NCBI GenBank assembly: GCA_032622095.1
Contig: CP136061.1
Location: 2,294,001 to 2,358,000 of the forward strand
Length of the DNA stretch: 64,000 nucleotides
Source: Siphonodentalium dalli
Taxonomy: Eukaryota > Mollusca > Scaphopoda > Gadilida > Siphonodentaliidae
Direction: 5' to 3'
Positions 27,392 to 36,180 of this stretch are shown in pieces. Numbering within the stretch: the first letter of the stretch is position 1; every line of letters begins with the position of its first letter. The notes under the pieces were generated by a model that had not been told where the DNA came from, searched no databases, and saw nothing but the letters and a program-made list of their open reading frames with translations. The position numbers were made by a program, and so were the translations under genes.

Positions 27392-27997
27392 TTACTTTTT
27401 ACTTTTACGTTTATTAAAATTACGATCAAATGCCATCAAAGCTAATTTCGATGGGTTTGAAAGATTCATCATTTTTGAGTATCGTTGAACCAACGGGTAA
27501 TGTTCTGCTTCTTGAATTGATGGAATTGGTTGCGGACCATTATCGTTAAGTGGTTGAAATCTAGCAAATGTAGAATTTAATCCAGTAGAATATAATCTAG
27601 CTGGAGTAGTTCGCTGTGCACTTGTAGAATTTACTCTGACTGGACTAGCTCGCTGTGCAATCGTAGAATTTACTCTGACTGGACTAGCTCGCTGTGCAAT
27701 CGTAGAATTTACTCGAGTAGCATTTACTCTATTTGATCTAACTCGTGCAATTGATTTATTTTCTTTTTGTCTGAGAAGACTTCTGATCAAAACTCCACCG
27801 AGAAAACCACCTCCACCAGTTTTTAAAAGTATTTTCTTTTTTGAATCGATATGAGTTCTACTGTCAGCTATTTTCTTCAGCTCTTTTTTGTGTTTTTGCA
27901 GGAATGTTCGTGTCTGCTTTGGAAGCTTTAAGTGATCATCAAGTATTAATTTAGCGATAGTCGAAAATACACTCAAGACTGCTTCATGCGACTCCAT
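27392..27997 (-). CDS. Repeat-bearing basic virion-like protein
   Basis: The ORF is open from a GTG at 28,027, but the first ATG (27,997) gives 201 residues and is the likelier start. There are three parts: a helical, charged N-terminal region; a Gly-rich hydrophobic patch (KTGGGGFLGGVLIRSLL) preceded by a Lys run, like the one in the 73-residue protein; and a middle stretch with three or four copies of a 13-residue repeat (RVNSTIAQRASPV) rich in Arg, Ser and Thr. The C-terminus is basic. The repeats are encoded by a 39-bp DNA tandem near 27,590-27,715, so copy number may vary. Probably a structural protein; function is inferred. Confidence 0.6.
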   Translation of the reverse strand: MESHEAVLSVFSTIAKLILDDHLKLPKQTRTFLQKHKKELKKIADSRTHIDSKKKILLKTGGGGFLGGVLIRSLLRQKENKSIARVRSNRVNATRVNSTIAQRASPVRVNSTIAQRASPVRVNSTSAQRTTPARLYSTGLNSTFARFQPLNDNGPQPIPSIQEAEHYPLVQRYSKMMNLSNPSKLALMAFDRNFNKRKSKK

Positions 27998-28033
27998 GAT
28001 TGGAAATGAAATATTATGTTGATACACTTATCT

Positions 28034-28705
28034 TTATACCGATGAATATATTACCGCACCTCGATCGTCATTTGTGAGCCACCGATGGAAAATATCAGTT
28101 CTAAGTCTCAACGATTTATCCGTTTTAGTGTGAAAATCGAGTAGTAAATAACCATGATTGGTTGAAGTTGCATCATCATATGCCTGCATTAAATGAGGTA
28201 TTTGCATTTGAGAGGCAAGAATTTTTATTTGGCCTTTATCACGCACACTTTGAAATAATACCATGTAATGTGTATTCAAACTCAAAGTTCTACTCGCTTT
28301 AGATTTCTGAAACATGTTTTGGGTTATGTAAATAACAGACGTATTTCTGTGATGTCCTTTTCTTGTAAACCACAACATAATTTTTTCTTCATCTTTACCA
28401 CCTAGCATGTCATCAAAAACGATGAGGTGCGGTAAGTGTGTGTCATCGACAAGTTCATTGTCATCATCCGGTATTCCATTTATAAATTGAATATTGTGAA
28501 ATTCTTGCATCTGACTATAGGTATTTTGCCATTCTTTGTAACACCAAACGACTTTGTATGGAACAGGTTTGAACAAGTCATCTTTATATTCGATTAATTT
28601 CTTAACAAAATCTGTTTTACCACAACCACTTGGTCCCGATATGAAAATGTTACAGGGATGTTTGAACAACAATGATTCGTCCATCTTTACCCTGAGACAG
28701 ATCAT
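28034..28705 (-). CDS. DNA-packaging ATPase, FtsK/HerA (A32) type
   Basis: This P-loop ATPase is expected to pump the genome into the capsid. From ATG 28,705 it has 223 residues; an ATG at 28,684 is the alternative, while the longer TTG-started frame would overlap the upstream gene by 20 nt. Walker A is GPSGCGKT (residues 24-31). Walker B is LIVFDD (about 94-99) with acidic residues at its end. It is followed by VIYITQNMF, the sensor-like strand typical of the A32-type packaging ATPases of Polintons, adintoviruses and giant viruses. Size fits that family (about 200-250). The frame is intact. With the capsid genes downstream it shows that the element derives from a particle-forming virus. Confidence 0.88.
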   Translation of the reverse strand: MICLRVKMDESLLFKHPCNIFISGPSGCGKTDFVKKLIEYKDDLFKPVPYKVVWCYKEWQNTYSQMQEFHNIQFINGIPDDDNELVDDTHLPHLIVFDDMLGGKDEEKIMLWFTRKGHHRNTSVIYITQNMFQKSKASRTLSLNTHYMVLFQSVRDKGQIKILASQMQIPHLMQAYDDATSTNHGYLLLDFHTKTDKSLRLRTDIFHRWLTNDDRGAVIYSSV

Positions 28706-28715
28706 GTAAGACTGA

Positions 28716-29180
28716 TTAGGATTGTTCGGAATCAACCTTTTTTATTTTTAATGAAGAATCACCATAACTCCATACTATTCCAAATGTCCATACGAGTTCA
28801 TAATCTAAATCTGAAATAGGTCTAGTGTTTTTTACAATATAATCAAAAGACACTTTTTCTTCAAATAACTTTTCAACAGTGAAAATTGTACATGGTTCTC
28901 GGAGAATAATGTATCCATATATTCTCGTCACCTCTTCAAATTTCAAAGTTTTTTCATTGAGAATCCTGTCTTGATATTCAGCAAAGCGAGTAAAATTATT
29001 TCCAACTAATTCACGAATTGCGTTTATTTCGTTTTTAGGAACACCATGAAATATCCAATAATCTGAAAACATTTGATCCAATATATCCATTAAGAAATCA
29101 GTTTCAAATTCTGATCTCTCAATCAAACATCTCAGACGACTCTGTCCCTCAGAGAAATGTCCGTTCAGCAAAGTCTCCAT
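28716..29180 (-). CDS. Uncharacterised cluster protein, 154 aa
   Basis: The frame is open from a TTG at 29,201, but the first ATG is at 29,180 and is the probable start. The protein is acidic, mostly helical in look, with Phe/Tyr-rich patches (FLMDILDQMFSDYWIFHGV, and YELVWTFGIVWSYGDSSL near the end). There is no membrane segment, Cys cluster or catalytic motif I can name. It lies directly upstream of the packaging ATPase. It could be an element-specific accessory protein; I do not recognise its family. Confidence 0.5.
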   Translation of the reverse strand: METLLNGHFSEGQSRLRCLIERSEFETDFLMDILDQMFSDYWIFHGVPKNEINAIRELVGNNFTRFAEYQDRILNEKTLKFEEVTRIYGYIILREPCTIFTVEKLFEEKVSFDYIVKNTRPISDLDYELVWTFGIVWSYGDSSLKIKKVDSEQS

Positions 29181-29272
29181 TATAATTCTACTTTCCCTCA
29201 AAAACCATACAGAGCGTATCTTTCGTGAATTTTAAGTGGCCCTGAAAAGGGCCGTTTAAAATAATATAAAAA

Positions 29273-29653
29273 TCATTTCTTTTGTTTCTTCATCACTGTT
29301 AAATCTGTCCCGATTGATCCAAATGTTGCTCGCTTCGTAGGTTCTTTCTTGAAACCATGTACCTCAATTGGTATGTAAATCGTGTGAGGTTTCAAGTTGA
29401 TTGTACATTCAGTCGGTTTTTGTGTTAATTGTTTTCGTAAATCCTTCATTTCCTGCCAAATATTCCGTAACAATTTTGTCTGTTCTTCCCATTGTGAACT
29501 GTTGATAACTTGGTATATAACAGGTTGAGTCATTTGTTGTGTTTTCACCGGCGGTGTATACACTGGTTGTTGATCCGTTCGCGGATACACCATTGGTACC
29601 TGTTGCTGTTCCACACGTGGCGTCACATTTCCTGCATACAGTGGAGTCGACAT
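29273..29653 (-). CDS. First ORF of the cluster, Gln/Pro-rich, 126 aa
   Basis: This is an intact ORF from an ATG and the most upstream minus-strand gene of the cluster. Residues 1-50 are low complexity, rich in Gln, Pro, Val and Tyr. They are followed by a short probable coiled coil (WEEQTKLLRNIWQEMKDLRK) and a beta-like segment (CTINLKPHTIYIPIEVHGF). The tail is basic. No known domain is seen. A coiled coil between disordered ends suits a scaffold or fibre-like virion protein, but this is a guess. Confidence 0.5.
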   Translation of the reverse strand: MSTPLYAGNVTPRVEQQQVPMVYPRTDQQPVYTPPVKTQQMTQPVIYQVINSSQWEEQTKLLRNIWQEMKDLRKQLTQKPTECTINLKPHTIYIPIEVHGFKKEPTKRATFGSIGTDLTVMKKQKK

Positions 29654-30007
29654 TTGCGTTGTTGCAGGAACATGGTCGTACTGTACATCAATAGTCTTGA
29701 GAAATTCCGTTACTGGATCAATGATTCAAAATAACGTTAACGTTACAATTTACGCATCTAATGACGTTAACATTTTTCGAGGATCAAGTATATGGGACGC
29801 GCGGGCCTCGTTGACGACGTCATGCGTATTTCACCAAATTTCTCCGAACGTCAAATCAGATGTGTTTCTTTTTTGTCAAAAACATCATATTTCTATGAAT
29901 AAAACACCGATTTGACTCGGGAAAATTTTATCTGTACCATTTTACCATTATCTTATAACATATTTCACTGAAAGGTAACTTCTGCAAGTGCATTTTACAA
30001 CGCTATC

Positions 30008-30029
30008 GTCTTCGAATTTATTCGAAGAC
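30008..30029. repeat. Perfect 10-bp-arm hairpin
   Basis: The arms gtcttcgaat and attcgaagac are exact reverse complements around a 2-nt centre. It lies 35 bp before the larger nested palindrome, and both sit just upstream of the virus-like gene cluster as read on the minus strand. Confidence 0.8.
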
Positions 30030-30063
30030 TTTCGCTTTTGTTAAATATGCACTGGTAAAGTAA

Positions 30064-30194
30064 CACAATTTACCAACACATCTATTTTTTCTCGGTATTA
30101 TTCTAAGTTCAGTTAGTCCAGCGAAGGGGAGCGCCCTTCGCTTACCACACTGACATTAGAATCCGAGAAAAAATCGATACATTGGTAAATTGTG
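30064..30194. repeat. Nested 131-bp imperfect palindrome
   Basis: The outer arms are cacaatttacca (30,064-30,075) and tggtaaattgtg (30,183-30,194). The middle arms hold 'attttttctcgg...attctaa' and its reverse complement 'ttagaatccgagaaaaaat'. The core is a 9-bp-arm hairpin, agcgaaggg / cccttcgct (30,120-30,128 and 30,134-30,142). The pairing therefore extends over most of the 131 bp in three tiers. It is not a tRNA. Possible readings are an origin-like or end-derived structure of the element, or a separate short palindromic element. Confidence 0.8.
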
Positions 30195-30924
30195 CTCTTT
30201 TCTGTCAAAAAAATCCCTTCGAAGCGCTCACCTTACTCATTGGAATCTAACACAACCTCTAGACCGATCCTGGGCTGTTACTCTGGCCCAACCCCTCGCT
30301 CGATGTCACTCTGGCCCATGGACATACATAACAGGTTTGTCCAGGTCATATTATTATTCCTCACAGGTAGCTCAATTACTATAGTATATGCTGGTTCACA
30401 CATATATTAATAATCGCACTAATAGAAGTAATTTACTCGTGAGTAATCCATCACTATTTTATGCAATACTTATTCCCTTAATATAGTGCGTACAGATTGT
30501 TCATCTTGTTGTCATAGCTTTGAATATACAATATTATTCTGGTCATTGTAAATAAATCATAGCATTTTATACTGGTCTCTACTTTTGTTATGCTGGTCAA
30601 CTCATATGGATTTGGGTGTTGTATTTATCATGCTCACAGTGTAAGTTATAATCTAGTCCGCCAGTTAGTAACACTCAGGTAATACCAGGTATATAGACAA
30701 CCCAGGTGTACTACGTCCAGCTTACTCGTGAATATTGATGTCGTCATCCAGCCATGCAGTGTCGACGATCCGGTCGTTGTACCGCCCTATCCACTGCTCG
30801 TCAGATGTCTTGGTTGACACGTTACTCATCCATTCAGAGATGTCAGATCTGGTCGTTGTACTTCACTGTCAGTCCAGCTAATAACATGCATACGAGCCTA
30901 TCCTACCAGCTAACCTATATTGAT

Positions 30925-31115
30925 ATAGGTCAGTTCGTGAACGAGGTCAGAGGTCACAGTGCCAGCTACCGCTACCAATCTGATACATAGTTATTACAGA
31001 CATGGGTATACAGTTACATACCAGCCATCCTGTAGGTATATAGGTCACGTCATGAATGAGGTCAAAGGTCAGAGTATCAGCTACCGCTGCCAATCCGATA
31101 CAGATATATATACCA
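30925..31115. repeat. Diverged tandem duplication, 115-bp period
   Basis: The stretch around 30,925-30,990 ('ataggtcagttcgtgaacga', then 'cagctaccgctaccaatc') recurs about 115 bp later ('ataggtcacgtcatgaatga', then 'cagctaccgctgccaatc'). Two copies are visible, diverged at roughly one base in six by eye. Both contain AGGTCA half-sites. Confidence 0.7.
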
Positions 31116-31310
31116 ACTGGCTTATGCATATTAATGATATGGTAATTATGTAATGAGTTGACCAGTGGTCCATGGTATGGCACTCCCTCAGTATAACTAT
31201 AACGCTACCACTTGTAATTGGGAAACAGTTAGTTTCACGTGTGGCATTGGGGTATATATTATGTCAGGTTTCCGCTCGGCCTATTTAGGACATTTATATA
31301 GGTACCCCTC

Positions 31311-34300
31311 CCCCAGCACGCCACACTGACATACTGAATCAGATGACATACGACTAAACACATAATCAGAAGTGAACATCGAGGCTTATATAAAGGTCTC
31401 TAATAACAGTATGCTGGCATACTGAATCAGATGACCTACGACTAAACACATAATCATAAGTGAACACTGAGTCTTATATAAAGGTCTCTAATAACAACAT
31501 GCTGGCATACTGGATCAGATTACGGCTAAACACATAATCAGAAGTGAACACTAAGGCTTATATAAAGATCTCTAATAACTCCATACTGACATACTGAATC
31601 AGATGACATACGACTAACACATAATCAGAAGTGAACATTGAGGCTTATAAAAAGGTCTCTAATAACAACATGCTGGCATACTGAATCAGATTACGACTAA
31701 ACGCATAATCAGAAGTGAACACTGAGACTTATATACAGGTCTCTAATAACAGCATGCTGGCATACTGAATCAGATGACCTACGACTAAACACATAATCAG
31801 TAGTGAACATTGAGGCTTATATAAAGGTATCTAATAACAGCATGCTGTCATACTGAATCAGATGACCTACGACTAAACAGATAATCAGAAACGAACATTG
31901 AGGCTTATATAAAGGTCTCTATTAACAGCATGCTGGCATACTGCATCAGATTACCTACGACTAACACATAATAAGAAGTGAACATTGAGGATATATTAAG
32001 GTCTCTAAAAACAATATGCTGGCATACTGAATCAGATGAACTACGACTAAACTCATATCCAGAAGTGAACATTGAGGCTTATATAAAGTCTCTAATAACA
32101 GTATGCTGGCATACTGAATCAGATGACCTACGACTAAACACATAATCAGAAGTGAACATTTAGGCTTATATAAAGGCCTCTAATAACAGCATGCGGGCAT
32201 ACTGAATCAGAAAACCGGCGACTAAACACATAATCAGAAGTGAACATTGAGGCGTATACATGTATAAAGGTATCTAATAACAGCATGCTGGCATACTGAA
32301 TCAGATGACCTACGACTAAACACATAATCAGTAGTGAACATTGAGACTTATATGAAGGTCTCTAATAACAGCATGCTGGCATACTGAATCATATGACATA
32401 CGACTAAACACATAATCAGAAGTGAACATTGAGGCTTATATAAAGGTATCTAATAACATCATGCTGGTATACTGAATCAGAGGACCTACGAATAACACAT
32501 AATAAGAAGTGAACATTGAGGCTTATAGAAAGGTCTCTAATAACAGTATGCTGGCATACTGAATCAGATGAAATACGACTAAACACATAATCAGAAGTGA
32601 ACACTGAGGCTTATATAACGGTATCTAATAACAGTATTCTGGCATACTGAATCAGATGAACTACGACTAAACACAAAATCAGAAGTGAACAGTGAGGCTT
32701 ATATGAAGGTCCCTAATAACAGCATGCTAACACACTGAATCAGATGACCAAGGACTAAAGACATAATCAGAAGTGAACATTGAGGCTTATATAAAGGTCA
32801 CTAATAACAGCATGCTGACATACTGAATGAGATGACCTACGACTAAACACATAGTCAGAAGTGAACATTGAGGCTTATATAAAGGTCTCTAATAACAACA
32901 TGCTGGCATACTGAATCAGATGAACTACGACTAAACACAGAACCAGAAGTGAACAATGAGGCTCATATAAAGGTCTCTAATAACAGTATGCTGGCATACT
33001 GAATCAAATGACCAACGACTAAACACATAGTCATAAGTGAACATTGAGGCTTATATAAAGGTATCTAATAACAACATGCTGGCATACTGAATCAGATTAC
33101 TACTAGACACATAATCAGAAGTGAACACTGAGGCTTATATAAAGGTCTCTAATAACTGCATGCTGACATACTGAATCTGATGACATACGACTAACACATA
33201 ATCAGAAGTGAACATTGTGGCTTATATAAAGGTCTCTAATTACAGCAAGCTGGCATACTGAATCAGATGACCTACGACTAAGCACATAATCAGAAGTGAA
33301 CATTGAGGCTTATATAAAGGTCTCTAATAACAGAATGCTGGCATACTGAATCAGATGACCTGCGACTAAACACATAATCAGAAGTAAACATGATGGCTTG
33401 TATAAATGTCTCTAATAACAGCATGCTGGCATACTGAATCAGATTATCTACGACTAAACACATAATGAGAAGTGAATAATGAGGCCTATACACGTTTAAA
33501 TGTCTCTAATAACAGCATGCGGGCATACTGAATCAGAAAACCAGCGACTAAAAACATAATCAGAAGTGAACATCGAGGCGTATACATGTATAAAGTTATC
33601 TAATAAAAGCATGCTGGCATACTGAATCAGATGACCAACGACTAAAAACATAATCAGAAGTGAACATTGAGGCGTATATAAAGGTCTCTAATAACAGCGT
33701 GCTGGCATACTGAACCAGATGACGAAACACATAATCAGAAGTGAACAGTGAGGCTTATACATGTATAAATGTCTCCAATAACAGCATACTGGCATACTGA
33801 ATCAGATGACCAACGACTAAACACATAATCAGAAGTGAACATTGAGCCTTATACATGTATAAAGGTATATAATAACAGCATGCTGGCATACTGAATCAGA
33901 TGATCAACGACTAAACACATAATCAGAAGTGAACATTGAGGCTTATATAATGGTCTCTAATAACAGCATGCTGGCATACTGAATCAGATGACCTACGACT
34001 AAACACATAATCAGAAGTGAACAATGATGCTTATATAAAGGTATATGATAACAGTATGCTGGCACACTGAATCAGATGACCTACGACTAAACACATAGTC
34101 AGAAGTGAACATTGGGACTTATATGAAGGTATCTAATAACAGAATGCTGGCATACTGAACCAGATGACCTACGACTAAACACACAATCAGAAGTGAACAT
34201 TGGGACTTATATAAAAGGTATCTAATAACAGCATGCTGGCACACTGAATCAGATGACCTACGACTAAGCACATAATCAGAAGTGAACATTGAGGCTTATA

Positions 34301-34650
34301 TAAAGGTCTCTAAAAACAGCATGCTGGCATACTGAATCAGATGACCTACGACTAACACATAATAAGAAGTGAACATTGAGGCTTATATAAAGGTCTCTAA
34401 TAACAGCATGCTGGCATACTGAATCAGATGACATACGACTAAACACATAATCAGAAGTGAACATTGAGACTTATATAAAGGTCTCTAATAACAGTATGCT
34501 GGCATACTGAATCAGATGAACTACGATTAAACACATAATCAGAAGTGAACGTTGAGGCTTATAAAAAGGTCTCTAATAACAGCATGCTGACACACTGAAT
34601 CAGATGACCTACGACTAATAAGAAGTGAACATTGAGTCTTATCTAAAATA
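31311..34650 (+). repeat. 88-bp satellite array, block 2
   Basis: This is the same monomer and orientation as block 1, about 38 units. It follows on from the monomer broken at 22,260, so the two blocks were very probably one array before the 9-kb insertion. Some units here carry an extra 'catg' giving tatacatgtata (for example near 32,255, 33,590 and 33,760), a variant not noticed in block 1. The array fades out near 34,650 after a truncated unit ('acgactaataagaagtg'). Confidence 0.95.
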
Positions 34651-35633
34651 TGGATTGTAAATACCATCCGAAAAAAGCTATGCCGAAACGGATTAAGGAA
34701 GACTACTAAAAGTGATCCATGGTATGCGGCTGTGACATAATTATGGAGATGACATTTCGGTGATAATTGCATTAAAACGGGTCAAGTCACATCAATGTAA
34801 AATATGTACACGTATGCCCGCATCACATTCGACAAAGTCGCTGTGTGTTTCTATATACACAAGCTGGGCAACCCGTTGTTGCTCGGGTAAATATGTGTAA
34901 CATACTAGGGCCCAACAAGTCATTTAAACTAATTATTAGTCACCGGAGGTAAACATCACCTATTGCATGACATGTTTCGGATAAATTAATCTCTATAACA
35001 TTACCTCTATCGCTTTAGTGGATATAGTCCAGGATATATTGGTCGACCTCTGCACCCCCCCAGGACTTAACTTCACCCAACTAATTTTCTTCCTTAAGGT
35101 CTCCTCTAATTTTTTTCACTTGTTAACATTTTTTTTAAATGCACCAGGTCTCTTTGATCGCCGTTATAGTAAAGATGATGTCACATGCCGTCTTGTTTTC
35201 CGCTCGATTCGTTATGCTAATATACAACCCTTACAAATTAGCCAAAAATCGGACACCATAATCCAATATGGCGGCCAAGATGGCCGCCGAAATGTGAAAA
35301 TATGCTATTTTTCTGACATGTTACCACCTTTCGACTGTCTCTGTTGGAAAATGTTAGAATGTTTGCGTCATGTTATACATTTATCATATAGAGGCGTCAT
35401 TGGCGAACACATGGGGACCATAATATGCATTCACTGCTGGATATTTTTGTCCGATATCACGTTTTCCCAAATGCCGGTATCATAGGTCAAAGCCGAATCT
35501 CCGTTAATAACGCGATGTTATGTTTCGAATCAATGAATGTCATTGCTATTATAACAACACCCATGCATATATATGTGCAGGAGATACTCAAGCTAGGATC
35601 CTCTTATACCTAAGTTGAGGAATATTTACCCAA
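34651..35633. other. Unassigned stretch between satellite and foldback element
   Basis: About 1 kb has no convincing gene. An open stretch of 155 codons at 35,018-35,485 has no domain and atypical composition, so I do not call it. Near 35,264-35,300 the sequence 'atatggcggccaagatggccgccgaaat' is one more, isolated copy of the motif that marks the subrepeats of the adjoining foldback element. This suggests that older pieces of the same family extend to here. Confidence 0.5.
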
Positions 35634-36180
35634 ATCCAAGATGACGGCCAAAATGGCCACCATAAATAAAAAATCGCCGAAAATCGCCGATTTTAACATC
35701 AGTGAACATTTATTGTCATGAAAACTCCACACCTGCTTACTATTGTGAGTTGGGAACACTTAGGCGAAGAACTTTGCTTGTACCATATCCAAATAAAAGT
35801 CCCCCAAATCCAAAATGGCGCCCACAATGGCGGACATATTTTGAAAAATCACCGAAATTCCCTCATATTCACATCATTGGGCATTATTGTCGAGACAACT
35901 CCACCCATGCTTACAATTGAGTTGGAAATACTGAGGTGAGGTAATTACATCACATTTCATGCAAGAAATTGTTTTCCAAATCGAAGATGGCGGCCAAAAT
36001 GGCGACCGAAATTTGAAAACAAGTCTACATTCCTTTACTTTCTTACGATGGGCGTTATTGTTTCGCGATTTCTATCCACCATTACATGTTGATATGGAAT
36101 AGTAACATGAAGTATTCATTCATTCGGGTTTGGCAATTGATACTCACAGCCAAGATCGCTGCTAAATTGGCGTCTAGAAA
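35634..36180 (+). repeat. About 172-bp subrepeats in left foldback arm
   Basis: The motif 'aaatccaagatggcggccaa' or a close variant starts near 35,632, 35,806, 35,977 and, more degraded, 36,148, a spacing of 171-174 bp. Between the motifs the units share 'cattattgtc', 'ctccac', 'gcttac' and 'gttgg'. The same series runs in reverse in the right arm (about 38,760-39,285). The core AAGATGGCGGC equals the known binding consensus of the zinc-finger factor YY1; whether it is bound is unknown. Confidence 0.75.

Larger units (their letters stand above)
22261..31310 (-). mobile_element. Polinton-like (virus-derived) insertion in satellite
   Basis: About 9 kb of unrelated sequence splits the satellite. 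The left junction falls after 'aaaggtctctaa' and the monomer picks up again at about 31,311 ('cagcacgc...actgacatactgaatcag'), so almost nothing of the interrupted unit is lost. The minus strand from 29,653 to 22,399 carries a capsid-integrase-ATPase cluster of the kind found in Mavericks/Polintons and Polinton-like viruses of animals. No protein-primed DNA polymerase B and no convincing adenovirus-type protease is visible. I could not match the two junctions as terminal inverted repeats. The cluster may therefore be a deleted Polinton, a polymerase-free relative, or one part of a composite insertion. Class by gene content is fairly sure; the element's exact ends are not. Confidence 0.8.
29654..31310. 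other. Gene-free right part of the 9-kb insertion
   Basis: About 1.65 kb lies between the first cluster gene and the resumed satellite with no ORF that looks coding. It holds a 12-bp perfect palindrome aacgttaacgtt (29,733-29,744) that could lie in the promoter of the minus-strand cluster, a hairpin (30,008-30,029), a nested 131-bp palindrome (30,064-30,194) and a diverged tandem duplication (about 30,925-31,115). Base composition from 30.2 kb on is less AT-rich than in the gene cluster, so this part may not belong to the same element. Confidence 0.6.

Noticed and set aside
22261-31310. Terminal inverted repeats of the virus-like element at the satellite junctions
   Set aside because: The first and last stretches of the insertion do not match in either orientation by eye, so I do not annotate terminal repeats.
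35018-35485. 155-codon plus-strand open frame
   Set aside because: No recognisable domain, it starts without a clear context, and part of it covers a degraded copy of the foldback subrepeat motif.
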